Notes: generated by a model not told the origin, from the sequence alone. DNA of 64,000 bases from Paenibacillus sp. (GCA_031180825.1 JAPSLM010000001.1:310001-374000), one strand, 5' to 3'; counted from the first letter of the stretch, positions 34,185-41,896 are shown. Program-made: numbers and translations.

Positions 34185-34748
34185 ATGCTCGCAGTCATCT
34201 TTGATGTAGAGACTACGTATGTAACCGTAAAAGGCGATATCCCGGAGATCGTGGAGATCGGCGCATGTAAAGTCAATCTGAATTCAAATGACCCCAGCGA
34301 AGCCGGCAAAGATTGTTTTCAATGCTATACGTTCCCTGAAATTAAAGGACATTTCGGCAAAAAGACCTTAAAATTTATCGGCTTGAAAGAAGAGGATCTG
34401 GGCAAAGCAGTCCCGTTCCGCGAGGGATACGACCGTTTTATGGAATGGATCGGCTCCGAGCCGGTCTATTTCTGCAGTTGGGGGGTCGACGACCGCAAAA
34501 TTTTGCTGGAGCATTGCAAACGGTTCGAGCTGTCTCCAAGCTGGCTGAACCATTACCATGATATTCAGAGGCCCATCTCACAGCTGCTGGTCAAGCGCAA
34601 TCAAATGAAGCTGAAGGATGCGATTGAGTTGGCCGGTATCGAGAAAGAAGGCAGACTTCACTCCGCCTTGGTCGATGCGGTCAACACGACGAAATTGTTT
34701 GTCCGGTATTACGATCAGCTTAATTTAAGAGCTGTCGTGCGGGGATGA
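34185..34748 (+). CDS. DEDDh 3'-5' exonuclease (KapD/ERI1-like)
   Basis: 187 residues. Exo I motif reads IFDVETTYV (Asp7, Glu9), Exo II lies near FCSWGVDDRKIL, and Exo III is LHSALVDAVNTTKLF with the catalytic His and Asp. It resembles B. subtilis KapD, an exonuclease-like protein linked to sporulation control. The usual DFEFT of that subgroup reads DVETT here. Site caggaga precedes ATG. Last host-like gene before the tRNA-Val-bounded island. Confidence 0.82.
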   Translation: MLAVIFDVETTYVTVKGDIPEIVEIGACKVNLNSNDPSEAGKDCFQCYTFPEIKGHFGKKTLKFIGLKEEDLGKAVPFREGYDRFMEWIGSEPVYFCSWGVDDRKILLEHCKRFELSPSWLNHYHDIQRPISQLLVKRNQMKLKDAIELAGIEKEGRLHSALVDAVNTTKLFVRYYDQLNLRAVVRG

Positions 34749-34898
34749 AAGCCCGGTTTCTGTTTACCCCAATGGGGGAGAGTATTCTATCCTCCTCTGA
34801 CTTGTATTCTTCGTTGCAATCTCACACTGATAGCAAGGATACCCAAAATGATACCAACTGCAGTTTGAAGGGCAATATCTTGATATGGCGGAGAACGG

Positions 34899-34940
34899 AC
34901 AAAAAAGAAAAAAGCCCGTAGAATCAAGGATTCACGGGCT
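34899..34940 (-). terminator. Terminator of the left tRNA-Val
   Basis: agcccgt (34913-34919) and acgggct (34934-34940) form the stem; on the minus strand it runs into T residues. Nearly the same hairpin follows the right tRNA-Val. Confidence 0.8.
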
Positions 34941-34950
34941 CATTTCGATA

Positions 34951-35023
34951 TGACCTGTAGTGGGCTCGAACCACTGACCCCCACCCTGTCAAGATGGTGC
35001 TCTCCCAGCTGAGCTAACAAGTC
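34951..35023 (-). tRNA. tRNA-Val (GAC), left copy
   Basis: 73 bases, no encoded CCA. Acceptor GACTTGT pairs with ACAGGTC; anticodon loop ttgacag gives GAC. The T stem is AGTGG/CCACT. It is identical to the right copy over the 5' two thirds but has a different, still fully paired, T stem. It has its own promoter and terminator, so it should be expressed. Confidence 0.92.
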
Positions 35024-35061
35024 AGACTAATAAAATTTTTATTTTTTATCCTGCAAAAAGT

Positions 35062-35090
35062 AATATACAGCAAATGAAGAAAATTGTCAA
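35062..35090 (-). promoter_or_regulatory. Promoter of the left tRNA-Val
   Basis: Minus strand ttgaca (35085-35090), exactly 17 bases, tatatt (35062-35067), 39 bases upstream of the tRNA. Confidence 0.8.
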
Positions 35091-35433
35091 GGGCGAAATG
35101 AAAACATGCCTCGAAGCATCGAATGCTTTAGCGGCAAAATTGTACAAATCGCTGAAATATTTTGAAAGTAACCACTGGATAGACGGTTCGTCCGTAGACT
35201 GGCCACTTCAACGACGACCGTAGTTTTTCCAGGTCGATCGCTGCTTAAGAGCATGCTGATGTGTCCTTTTTTCTTTGCCAACCAATGACAAACTTTTTTC
35301 CACACCTTCTCTTGATAGCCGAGACCATAAAATTTTGGTCTGTTACTTTGTATGCTTTGGAGAAGTAGCCACTATTATTATGGTTTGTTATGATATAGTT
35401 ATAATTCACCAATAATCCAAAAGTTTAAGGGAG

Positions 35434-35904
35434 ATGACTCTATTGTCAGTTTTAATGGAAGAATTAAAAAAATTCCTAGAAATTGATAATTGGAAATATA
35501 TTGAGCATAGAGACGGGACGCTTCTGGCTGCTCAACCGATTAGATGCACACATGGAACATTTGAAGGATTTTTCGATCTTCGACACCCACAGCGGATCGA
35601 TTTTTATTTCAAAGTACCTATTACGATCCCTGAAGAAAAGAAAGAAGCAATAAGTCAATTTATCCATCTGGCTAACTATGGGTTGTCCGCTGTCACATTT
35701 GAATTGCATTGGGAAAGAGGCGAGGTGCGAAGCAGAACATCACTCATCTGGGTTGAAGAATCTGCTCCTTCTGAGGAAACAATTAAGTATCATTTGATCA
35801 GAAACTATCTCTGTTTAGATGAGTATTTTCAGGGCATCACGGCCATTGTATATGCTGGAGCCTCTCCACAGGAAGCAATTGAAAAGTCGGAGAAAAAGAG
35901 TTAA
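35434..35904 (+). CDS. YbjN-like domain protein
   Basis: 156 residues, or 153 if translation begins at the TTG at 35443, which is better spaced from aaggga. A single alpha/beta domain: MEELKKFLEIDNWKYIEHRD, FDLRHPQRIDFYFKVPITIP, EEKKEAISQFIHLANYGLSA and a late FQGITAIVYAGASPQEAI. This is the arrangement of the YbjN/type III chaperone-like fold, small proteins of unclear regulatory role. Codon usage is A/T-rich, unlike neighbours outside the island. Followed by a hairpin. Confidence 0.6.
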   Translation: MTLLSVLMEELKKFLEIDNWKYIEHRDGTLLAAQPIRCTHGTFEGFFDLRHPQRIDFYFKVPITIPEEKKEAISQFIHLANYGLSAVTFELHWERGEVRSRTSLIWVEESAPSEETIKYHLIRNYLCLDEYFQGITAIVYAGASPQEAIEKSEKKS

Positions 35905-35925
35905 GGAAAAAAATTATCGATGATG

Positions 35926-35951
35926 AGGAGTTGATTATTAAATCAGCTCCT
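35926..35951 (+). terminator. Hairpin after the YbjN-like gene
   Basis: aggagttgatt pairs with aatcagctcct (one G-T pair) around a 4-base loop. There is no proper T run after it, so termination is uncertain. Confidence 0.4.
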
Positions 35952-36041
35952 TAATTAGAGATGGTTAAATAAGCTAGAGAGTGCTTTCAAGAGATATAAG
36001 GGAAAAAAACAAACAATTTTACTTCGATCTTTCAGTAAAGG

Positions 36042-36116
36042 CTATAAAACAATAAAAAGAAATGACAATAAAAGCATATAATGAATTTTGTTAGCTATCA
36101 GATCTAAAGACGACAC
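36042..36116 (-). CDS. Possible 24-residue hydrophobic peptide (holin/type I-toxin-like)
   Basis: GTG start preceded by a textbook ribosome site, aaggaggtga, with a tataat 25-30 bases further upstream. The peptide reads MSSLDLIANKIHYMLLLSFL followed by FIVL, a short polar start and a membrane-spanning end. The set-up (perfect site, tiny hydrophobic product, AT-rich accessory DNA) resembles the small holin-like toxins of Paenibacillus and Bacillus, but the match is only in style and the C terminus is shorter. The rest of this 35.9-36.45 kb gap holds no other convincing gene. Confidence 0.35.
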   Translation of the reverse strand: MSSLDLIANKIHYMLLLSFLFIVL

Positions 36117-36514
36117 TAAGTCACCTCCTTCATTTTTCCATTATACACTACACTATTCCATAATCCCAAGCTTTATGCTTGGTTCAATACTAAGACTTTA
36201 AATACATCAAGTTTATTTCGTTTTAATGAAACATTCTATCTGTCAAAAAAAGATTGCAATTCATGAGAGAAGTAATTTGTCAAATAAAATTGCGAATTCT
36301 TTATGTAATCCTATTAAAGATTTCCAAATCTATTGCCGAAGAATGAAAGTAGGGAATCAAAATTTTATTGAATAATTTTTTACCACAATTCTATCTTTAT
36401 TAATTTTGCAGTGATACAATATTGGTAATAAATGGACCATGAATAGTTTCCGGGGGAGTTAGCTGGTATACGGATAATCGCCGGAATAAGGTAATTTATA
36501 AAATTTGGGCTCCG

Positions 36515-37087
36515 ATGTACGACAATATTTTTAATTCAGGCGTGTTTATGGCGGCACGGAAGAAAGTTTTTCAGAATGTTCAATTGGAACCTGAACAAAA
36601 AATCCTTTTGATTGGGGTAGGCACAGGAGCAAACCTTGCCTTCATTATGAACAAAGAAGCGGAAATCACGGGAATTGATTTGTCGTCTGATATGCTACAG
36701 AAAGCTAAGAAAAAGTATGGCTCACCGCAGGTCACGTTCCTGGAAATGGATGCGCAAGAGTTGACATTCCTACAGGAGTCGTTTGATCTGGTGATTGCAA
36801 ATCTCATCTTGTCAGTAGTCCCTGATCCGGATCAATGTTTTCGGGAAATGTTACGCGTTACGCGTACAGGGGGAAGAATAGTGATTTTTGATAAATTCGT
36901 GCTCCCGAATCAGGAATTAACCCTGAGCAAGAAAATACTGCGCCCTATTATACGGATGATGGGTACGGATATTGGACGTCAATTTGAACACATCGTCCAG
37001 CCGTATTCGAAAAGTATTGTGGTGGCCGAGGATTCTCCGATCTTATTTAATGGTATGTATCGATCAATTTTGCTTCGCAAAATCTAA
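36515..37087 (+). CDS. Class I SAM-dependent methyltransferase (start unclear)
   Basis: 190 residues from ATG 36515. SAM-binding motif I is LLIGVGTGANLAFI, motif II has GIDLSSDMLQKAKKKYG, then FLEMDAQELTF and IANLILSVVPDP with LRVTRTGGRIVIFDKF; this is the UbiE/phospholipid methyltransferase style. ATG 36515 has no ribosome site. In frame upstream the sequence WYTDNRRNKVIYKIWAP looks like true protein, reaching a gggggag site at about 36452, yet no ATG/GTG/TTG stands at the right place (codon there is gtt). The gene may have lost its start or use a rare one. Confidence 0.72.
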   Translation: MYDNIFNSGVFMAARKKVFQNVQLEPEQKILLIGVGTGANLAFIMNKEAEITGIDLSSDMLQKAKKKYGSPQVTFLEMDAQELTFLQESFDLVIANLILSVVPDPDQCFREMLRVTRTGGRIVIFDKFVLPNQELTLSKKILRPIIRMMGTDIGRQFEHIVQPYSKSIVVAEDSPILFNGMYRSILLRKI

Positions 37088-37177
37088 ATGTAATTATTTT
37101 ACGAAGAGTTGCCATGCCTAAGGATGATGAAATTTGCAGAACGGGTAAAATAAGTACTTTTATGGTTGGGGTTGGAA

Positions 37178-37636
37178 ATGAGGAAAATATGTTATTCCGT
37201 ATTGATTCTATTAGTTGCATCATCTGCTGCTTGGATTTATTGGACTAAAGCTATGGATAGTAAATCCGTTATTCCGGTTATAAATGGCTTCTATGGACTT
37301 TTTATTGAAAAAGATTATTCAAATATGTATACATACACAGACTTCAGTAAATATTCCCAAAATCCTGATGCAACCAATGAAGGCAAAGCTAGTCTGGCGC
37401 ATGGGTTACTAAATAATGATAGACACTGGTACGGTGAAATAAAAAGGTATGATATAAAGAGTGTAAATTGGAGAGGAATTGATAAAAGAAGTGCGAGGAT
37501 TGCTGTTATGGCATTAGATGGGGATGGAAATGAAAAAACTTATCATGATACGGTTATCATTGAAAAGAAAGAAATGGGGTGGTTCATTACGGAGTATATT
37601 TCCGGATCACCTTGGAGAACGATGAAAATGCCTTAA
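37178..37636 (+). CDS. Hypothetical membrane-anchored protein
   Basis: 152 residues from ATG 37178 (MRKICYSVLILLVASSAAW). One N-terminal signal-anchor helix, then an extracytoplasmic domain of about 125 residues with FYGLFIEKDYSNMYTYTDFS and AVMALDGDGNEKTYHDTVII. The latter resembles lumazine-like/NTF2-type domains found in extracellular hypothetical proteins, but I cannot assign it. The ribosome site is weak. Codon usage is AT-rich. Confidence 0.55.
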   Translation: MRKICYSVLILLVASSAAWIYWTKAMDSKSVIPVINGFYGLFIEKDYSNMYTYTDFSKYSQNPDATNEGKASLAHGLLNNDRHWYGEIKRYDIKSVNWRGIDKRSARIAVMALDGDGNEKTYHDTVIIEKKEMGWFITEYISGSPWRTMKMP

Positions 37637-37638
37637 AG

Positions 37639-37761
37639 CAGAATTCGTCGTGGCTCAATCGCATCGAGTGCCATTTTGCGCTGTTCCGTTCTTTTGTTCC
37701 GACCCGGTCTAACTATCGGAACCACGATGAATTAGCTGATGCCGTAAATTTGCTTCAGAGC
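37639..37761 (+). pseudogene. IS630-family transposase remnant
   Basis: About 41 codons read NSSWLNRIECHFALFRSF, then SNYRNHDELADAVNLLQ. The block SWLNRIECxFxALR followed by HDExxxAI is the C-terminal end of IS630-type (DDE) transposases. The rest of the gene and terminal repeats are gone. It is a scar of an insertion sequence inside the island. Confidence 0.7.
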
Positions 37762-37786
37762 GACGCCATTCATTGGAGGATAACCG

Positions 37787-38125
37787 ATGAAAAAAATTCT
37801 GTTTCTTTCATCAGTATTGGGAATGTCCCTTTTTATATTTATTAATAGTGGTTGTGGCAAGCCATCTCACAATGATGGGAATGCGCCAGGGGCTTTAGTA
37901 AAATTAGAGGAAGCCCAGAAGTCTGCAACTGATAAATTTAACCTTAAAAAGGTAGTTTCGTCCGAACTTAGATCACTAACAAAAGAGGAAAGAGCTCATT
38001 TAACCAACGAACAAAAAAATTTGACACCGGTTTATTATGTAATTAAAGGAGAGAATAATGAGGGAAATGAAGTGACCGTCTATATTTCTTCAAATTCCGT
38101 GAAAGACCACTTTTCAATTCCTTAA
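37787..38125 (+). CDS. Small lipoprotein, 112 residues
   Basis: Signal peptide MKKILFLSSVLGMSLFIFIN ends in a lipobox NSGC, giving a lipid-anchored Cys near residue 23. The mature part is charged (LVKLEEAQKSATDKFN, LRSLTKEERAHLTNEQK) with a C-terminal strand TPVYYVIKGENN. ggagga precedes the ATG. Function unknown; likely extracellular. Confidence 0.7.
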   Translation: MKKILFLSSVLGMSLFIFINSGCGKPSHNDGNAPGALVKLEEAQKSATDKFNLKKVVSSELRSLTKEERAHLTNEQKNLTPVYYVIKGENNEGNEVTVYISSNSVKDHFSIP

Positions 38126-38177
38126 GCCATAATTGCCGAGTCCGGTTTAAGGCATTCACTTCATAATGGCTTATTTT
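38123..38177 (+). terminator. Terminator after the small lipoprotein gene
   Basis: taagccat (38123-38130) pairs with atggctta (38166-38173) followed by tttt; the loop has internal gcc/ggc pairing. Confidence 0.5.
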
Positions 38178-38278
38178 GCCGTTTAGAATCCTGTTTTATA
38201 CATAGAATTAAATGAAAGACGATACTTTCATTGAGGATAGAGAAGTGACTGATTGCTCGGAACATACAAGAAAGAAAA

Positions 38279-38309
38279 GAGCCCGTAGAATCAAGGATTC
38301 ACGGACTCT
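38279..38309 (-). terminator. Terminator of the right tRNA-Val
   Basis: gagcccgt (38279-38286) pairs with acggactc (38301-38308), one mismatch, T run on the minus strand. It is the duplicate of the hairpin at 34899-34940. Confidence 0.75.
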
Positions 38310-38317
38310 TTTCAATA

Positions 38318-38390
38318 TGACCTGTGCAGGGCTCGAACCTGCGACCCCCACCCTGTCAAGATGGTGCTCTCCCAGCTGAGCTAACAAGTC
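38318..38390 (-). tRNA. tRNA-Val (GAC), right copy
   Basis: 73 bases, same acceptor, D arm and anticodon arm as the left copy; T stem GCAGG/CCTGC. No CCA encoded. It has a canonical promoter. Confidence 0.93.
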
Positions 38391-38419
38391 ATGGTATATA
38401 TCTTGTGGGGACGTTTTTC

Positions 38420-38448
38420 ATAATACCAAGATGGACGTATAATGTCAA
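38420..38448 (-). promoter_or_regulatory. Promoter of the right tRNA-Val
   Basis: Minus strand ttgaca (38443-38448), 17-base spacer, tattat (38420-38425), 30 bases upstream of the tRNA. The spacer differs completely from that of the left copy. Confidence 0.82.
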
Positions 38449-38533
38449 GCGTTTGCCTGAAATTTTTTTTGTTTTTGTAAATATGCGTTTTACTCTCCCC
38501 AGAACTGCGTCTTTTATCCTAATACATTGGTTA

Positions 38534-38542
38534 TGGTATAAT
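38534..38542 (+). promoter_or_regulatory. Extended -10 promoter of the gene at 38590
   Basis: TGG-TATAAT (38534-38542), 48 bases before the start; -35 not clear. Confidence 0.5.
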
Positions 38543-38589
38543 ATATGAAGTAGACAATGCAGATATGCTTTTGAAAAGAGGGGACTTTG

Positions 38590-39540
38590 ATGAGAGATTT
38601 CCGATGGGCGCACTTGCAGCCGCATATGGAAGGAGGAGAGAACGAGCAGCCCGAACCGGAGCAGGAGCCGCTGGACTGGGGCGAGCAGGAATGGGGGACG
38701 CACCGGTACCATGTCAATCGGCTGGTCGAGGACTCCGTATCGCTGCTTCCTATGCCGGAGAAAGCCGTGGTATTGGGATCGGGAAATCACGGTGATGTGG
38801 GCCTTCCCAGGCTTTCCGTCCATTTTCAGCAGGTGACCGCGCTGGATACCGAAGATAATATGCTGCAGGAATGGCTCGATTCGGCCAGGGGAATCGTTAA
38901 TAGCCGGATCCGTTCCTTGACGCGGGTCGACTATACCCGATTGGATCAAATTTCCTTCTATGAAACGTTTGAGGAGCTGCTGGCAGAGGGCAAGCCTGCC
39001 GGGGAAATTACGGATTACTTAAGGGACTGCGCTTTTCGCGTTCGTGGGCTGGAGGCGATGCCTCATTTGAAAAAATCGTTTTCGCTCGTCGTTTCCTCCG
39101 GCGTGCATACGCAATTATTTTATCCGGATGCGCTCATGCAATTTTATGGCTATATGGAAAAATACAATGAGCATGAAACCCGGCAAATCGTCGAGACGCT
39201 GGGATATTTGCGGAACAGCCTGATATCGGATTATAACCGGATGCTGCTGTCGCTTGTAAAACCAGACGGCCGGGTCACGGTATGGACCGACATGATTTTG
39301 CTGGACGAGGACAAGCAGTGGATCGCCGAGGAGTTGGATCGGCGGCGTACCGATAAGGAAAGGACGCGCTTTTTGTTCGAAGCTTTCGGGCAATACGGGA
39401 TCGAAGCGGCCGTGCAGGGCATCAAGGAACTTCATGACGCCCTGCAGCCGGATCAATTATTGTTCCGCAGCTGGGTCGGGTATACCGATTCCGGCAAAAC
39501 GTATTTGGTCGCCGGGTTATCCGGCCGTCTCCGCCTGTAA
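38590..39540 (+). CDS. Methyltransferase-fold protein of unknown function
   Basis: 316 residues. Residues 1-45 are charged and Gln/Glu-rich (EGGENEQPEPEQEPLDWGEQ). A nucleotide/SAM-binding-like turn follows, VVLGSGNHGDVGLPRLSV, then VTALDTEDNMLQEWLDSA with an acidic strand end. Later segments include SLVVSSGVHTQLFY and DGRVTVWTDMILLDEDKQW, consistent with a Rossmann methyltransferase-like fold, but I cannot name a substrate. ATG 38590 follows gaggggac. Its end overlaps the convergent PilZ gene by 24 bases. Confidence 0.65.
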   Translation: MRDFRWAHLQPHMEGGENEQPEPEQEPLDWGEQEWGTHRYHVNRLVEDSVSLLPMPEKAVVLGSGNHGDVGLPRLSVHFQQVTALDTEDNMLQEWLDSARGIVNSRIRSLTRVDYTRLDQISFYETFEELLAEGKPAGEITDYLRDCAFRVRGLEAMPHLKKSFSLVVSSGVHTQLFYPDALMQFYGYMEKYNEHETRQIVETLGYLRNSLISDYNRMLLSLVKPDGRVTVWTDMILLDEDKQWIAEELDRRRTDKERTRFLFEAFGQYGIEAAVQGIKELHDALQPDQLLFRSWVGYTDSGKTYLVAGLSGRLRL

Positions 39541-39969
39541 TATTCCGAATTCGGCTAGAATCTCTTCCGTACAGAAGCTGCACTGCGAGATGACGGCGGT
39601 TTTGCGGAGCTTGATCGCTAATTGGTTGATCATGCCGGTCAATGCCGCCGTCTCCTTTTCGGTATGCGAAAATTGAATACCGTATTCCGGATGACCGGTT
39701 TCCGTTCGTCCGGAGCGAACAAGCGCACCCAGCGTCCGGTATTCCTTGGCCAGAGCGGTGAACCTCAGCTCGATCAGCAAATGCCTTTCATCCGGCAGCG
39801 GGGCTGCGGTAAAGAAACGGGCTCCACCGGCGCTAAGGTCCAGCAAGGCGGCTTTCGTCTTTTTGAATTCCGGCTCAAGGTCGGCCATTCCGATTATTTT
39901 CAAATCCGCGCATAGCGGCTGCTGAAAGCGCAATCGAAAAAAACTGCGCTTGTTTTTTTCCATACTCAT
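39517..39969 (-). CDS. PilZ-domain protein
   Basis: 150 residues from MSMEKNKRSFFRLRFQ. The RxxxR-like c-di-GMP motif corresponds to KRSFFRLRF and the D-x-S-x-x-G motif to LLDLSAGGARF, so cyclic-di-GMP binding is plausible. The remaining beta barrel includes LIELRFTALAKEYRTLGALV. A C-terminal extension holds two Cys in SQCSFCTEE. Start 39969 has ttggaga upstream. Cyclic-di-GMP receptor role is family-based; a GGDEF protein is encoded 3 kb away. Confidence 0.8.
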   Translation of the reverse strand: MSMEKNKRSFFRLRFQQPLCADLKIIGMADLEPEFKKTKAALLDLSAGGARFFTAAPLPDERHLLIELRFTALAKEYRTLGALVRSGRTETGHPEYGIQFSHTEKETAALTGMINQLAIKLRKTAVISQCSFCTEEILAEFGILQAETAG

Positions 39970-40123
39970 TCTCCAACAGTCCTTTGCAGCAGGGTAAAGA
40001 GGGCGAGCCGCGGGAAGGTACCAAGTGGTGCTCCCTTCCAAATCCGGATAAATCTATTATACAATATTGACGGAAAAAGAACATTAAAACTTCCACTTGT
40101 TACAACCTAAAGGAGAAACAGAG

Positions 40124-40748
40124 ATGACCGGAAACGAAAAAGAGCGAATTTTTTTCGATTTTACGCCGGTATGGGGTTCGGTAGCCATGGACCGTTAAGC
40201 TCGAAGTCTGGTTATCCGAAGTCGGGAAAGGGGAGCTGGAATCCGCCGCGGACGAATTCCGGGAAGAAATGGCACTGCTCGAACACCGTCTGCCGGACTG
40301 GTTAAAGCAGCTTCCGCAGCAGCATGTGCATTCGGATATCGTTTGCGATAACGTACTTATACGGCAGGACCGGGTGGCGGCGATTTTGGATTTTGAATTT
40401 GTGATGATCGATTTCCGGGCGCTTGAGCTGGCAGTGCTGCTCTATGAATGGGTCGATTTGACGGAAAACGGAAAGATCAGCGATTTGGCCTTGGAGGCCA
40501 TCGAGGCGTGCCTTGAAGGTTACGGCCGGAGCGCGAGCTTGACTGCGCCGGAAATTCAGGCGCTGCCACAGCTAATCGTATTGAGGTGCATGGTATTGAT
40601 GCTTCATTTTCTGGGGCGGTATTGGTCCGGACTAGACGCTACCCGCTACTTAATGGACTTTGCCCAAACTCGGAGCAGGCTGCGCCAGCACGGACCTGAC
40701 TTGATTAAACTGGCAGAACAACATATCGGAACGGAGAATCGCGGATGA
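40124..40748 (+). pseudogene. Decayed aminoglycoside/homoserine-kinase-type phosphotransferase gene
   Basis: A start with an excellent site (aaaggaga) opens a frame MTGNEKERIFFDFTPVWGS that stops after 24 codons (taa at 40196). The downstream frame, beginning about KLEVWLSEVGKGELESA, gives the C-terminal lobe of an APH-family kinase: QHVHSDIVCDNVLIR holds the catalytic HxD-x4-N and ILDFEFVMIDFRALELA the DFE metal site. The N-terminal ATP-binding lobe, about 90-100 residues, is absent. So the gene has an internal deletion with a frame change. The next gene starts on its stop (ATGA). Confidence 0.75.
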
Positions 40749-41038
40749 AAAAATTATACAGTCAAATGACGAAAGCCGAATTGGAGCAGGAAATGAAAGA
40801 CCTGCGGGAGGAGCTGGAGCGGGCTGAATTTCCAAGCCAGCGCTCCGTTATCGAGCGCAAGTATTACACGGCACAAGCCTACACGCTCGACCCGGCCGAT
40901 TTTCCGCCGGGGGTGTATAAGGTGGAGCATGTGCAGCTGCCGTTTATTTTAAGCTATGTCAACGGTATTATGGCTTGGGGGACATTAGGGGAAGAGCCGG
41001 ATGCCAGCTTCCCGATTTCGATGCTGACCCGGCTCTAA
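40745..41038 (+). CDS. yfhH: YfhH-family (DUF1811) protein
   Basis: 97 residues: MKKLYSQMTKAELEQEMKDL, then KYYTAQAYTLDPADFPPG and YVNGIMAWGTLGEEPDASFP, ending ISMLTRL. It matches B. subtilis YfhH, a small protein of unknown role, in order and length. The ATG overlaps the TGA of the decayed kinase gene, so it may still be co-translated with that remnant. Its last four bases overlap the end of fnr, which runs the other way. Confidence 0.88.
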   Translation: MKKLYSQMTKAELEQEMKDLREELERAEFPSQRSVIERKYYTAQAYTLDPADFPPGVYKVEHVQLPFILSYVNGIMAWGTLGEEPDASFPISMLTRL

Positions 41039-41757
41039 ATGCGGCACATATCAACCGGACAATTCTCACACTGGCAAATGTCGCGGAGATAAGGCAAATC
41101 TTTGATAACGATGTAATTGTTTTCCATAGCAAGAATGTTGGCGCGTTTCAAATCGCCGAGCATCCGGTTGACGCTCTCCCGGGTGGCGCCGATCATGTCG
41201 GCAAGCTCACTGTTTGTAAGCTTTTTGGTAATGACGATATCCGATCCGTGACTTTTGCCGTACGTATTGCACAGCCGGATCAGCGTCGAGCAGAGAGCGC
41301 CGGGCTTGCCGAACATCATGAGATCACGGAATTTCGTTTGAGTCATCCGATGCATAAGTCCCATCCACTTCATGAACTCGACGGCGAGATCGCCATGCTG
41401 CCACAGCAGGACCTCCAAATCTTTTTGCTGGATGACCCCGATGATGGAGTTTTCCGTAACTTCGGCGTTGAAGCTGTGAACGGAATTTTGAAAAGGATCG
41501 ACCTGTCCGAACAAGTCTCCGGTGTTATAAACATACAGGATGAAGCTTTTCCCTTCATCGCTGGCTTTCGTAATCTTCACCTGGCCGCGCTTCAAAAAGT
41601 AAAGCTTATCGGCCGTGTCGCCCTCCCAGAACAAATGATTCCCGGCTTCGGCTCTCATTTCGTACATGATTTCCTTAAGCTTCGTTAAGCTCTCTTCCGT
41701 AAAACAATCTGAGTTAGCCACTTGGCTGACCGGTTTTCGTTGCAGCGTATCCGTCAT
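41035..41757 (-). CDS. fnr: Fnr, Bacillus-type oxygen-sensing Crp/Fnr regulator
   Basis: 240 residues. cAMP-receptor-like beta roll at about 35-140 (EAGNHLFWEGDTADKLYFLK), dimer helix, and helix-turn-helix NSELADMIGATRESVNRML. The C terminus carries Cys228, 230, 233 and 238 (CQCENCPVDMC); three of them fit the C-x2-C-x4-C that, with an internal Asp, holds the [4Fe-4S] cluster in B. subtilis Fnr. The start at 41757 is favoured by ggagg seven bases upstream; an earlier ATG at 41817 lacks one. It should activate anaerobic genes. A perfect FNR box lies 84 bases upstream. Confidence 0.9.
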   Translation of the reverse strand: MTDTLQRKPVSQVANSDCFTEESLTKLKEIMYEMRAEAGNHLFWEGDTADKLYFLKRGQVKITKASDEGKSFILYVYNTGDLFGQVDPFQNSVHSFNAEVTENSIIGVIQQKDLEVLLWQHGDLAVEFMKWMGLMHRMTQTKFRDLMMFGKPGALCSTLIRLCNTYGKSHGSDIVITKKLTNSELADMIGATRESVNRMLGDLKRANILAMENNYIVIKDLPYLRDICQCENCPVDMCRI

Positions 41758-41840
41758 GGTACATACCTCCGGCGTCGGTCCGGTTAAGACCTCTGTAGGT
41801 TTTGTTGTATCTAACATACCCTATTCCGTCGAATTTGTGA

Positions 41841-41856
41841 TGTGATATTCATCACA
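41841..41856. promoter_or_regulatory. FNR box between fnr and the MobA-like gene
   Basis: TGTGA-tattca-TCACA is a perfect match to the Fnr/Crp palindrome TGTGA-N6-TCACA, placed between the divergent fnr and mobA-like genes. Confidence 0.75.
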
Positions 41857-41880
41857 CTTTCTTAAATCTTCATATTTTTT

Positions 41881-41896
41881 TGTGATCTTTGTAACA
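41881..41896. promoter_or_regulatory. Second, weaker FNR-like site
   Basis: TGTGA-tctttg-TAACA, one change from the palindrome in the second half-site, 40 bases centre to centre from the first box. Spacing equals roughly four helical turns, so both could be bound on one face. Confidence 0.5.

Larger units (their letters stand above)
34899..38448. other. AT-rich island bounded by duplicated tRNA-Val units
   Basis: About 3.3 kb between two tRNA-Val(GAC) units, each a direct repeat of roughly 120 bases covering terminator and tRNA. The DNA between is visibly more AT-rich than the surrounding genes and uses A/T-ending codons. It carries six small genes, one an IS630-type transposase fragment, but no integrase. 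Such bounds suggest acquisition or duplication by recombination at a tRNA locus. Confidence 0.6.

Noticed and set aside
35087-35305. 72-codon minus-strand frame next to the left tRNA-Val
   Set aside because: Its end overlaps the tRNA promoter, start has no good site, and the product resembles nothing I know. It might be a gene remnant but I cannot support it.
34899-38448. Integrative element with integrase at tRNA-Val
   Set aside because: No integrase, excisionase or replication gene is present; only the tRNA duplication and AT-rich content support mobility.
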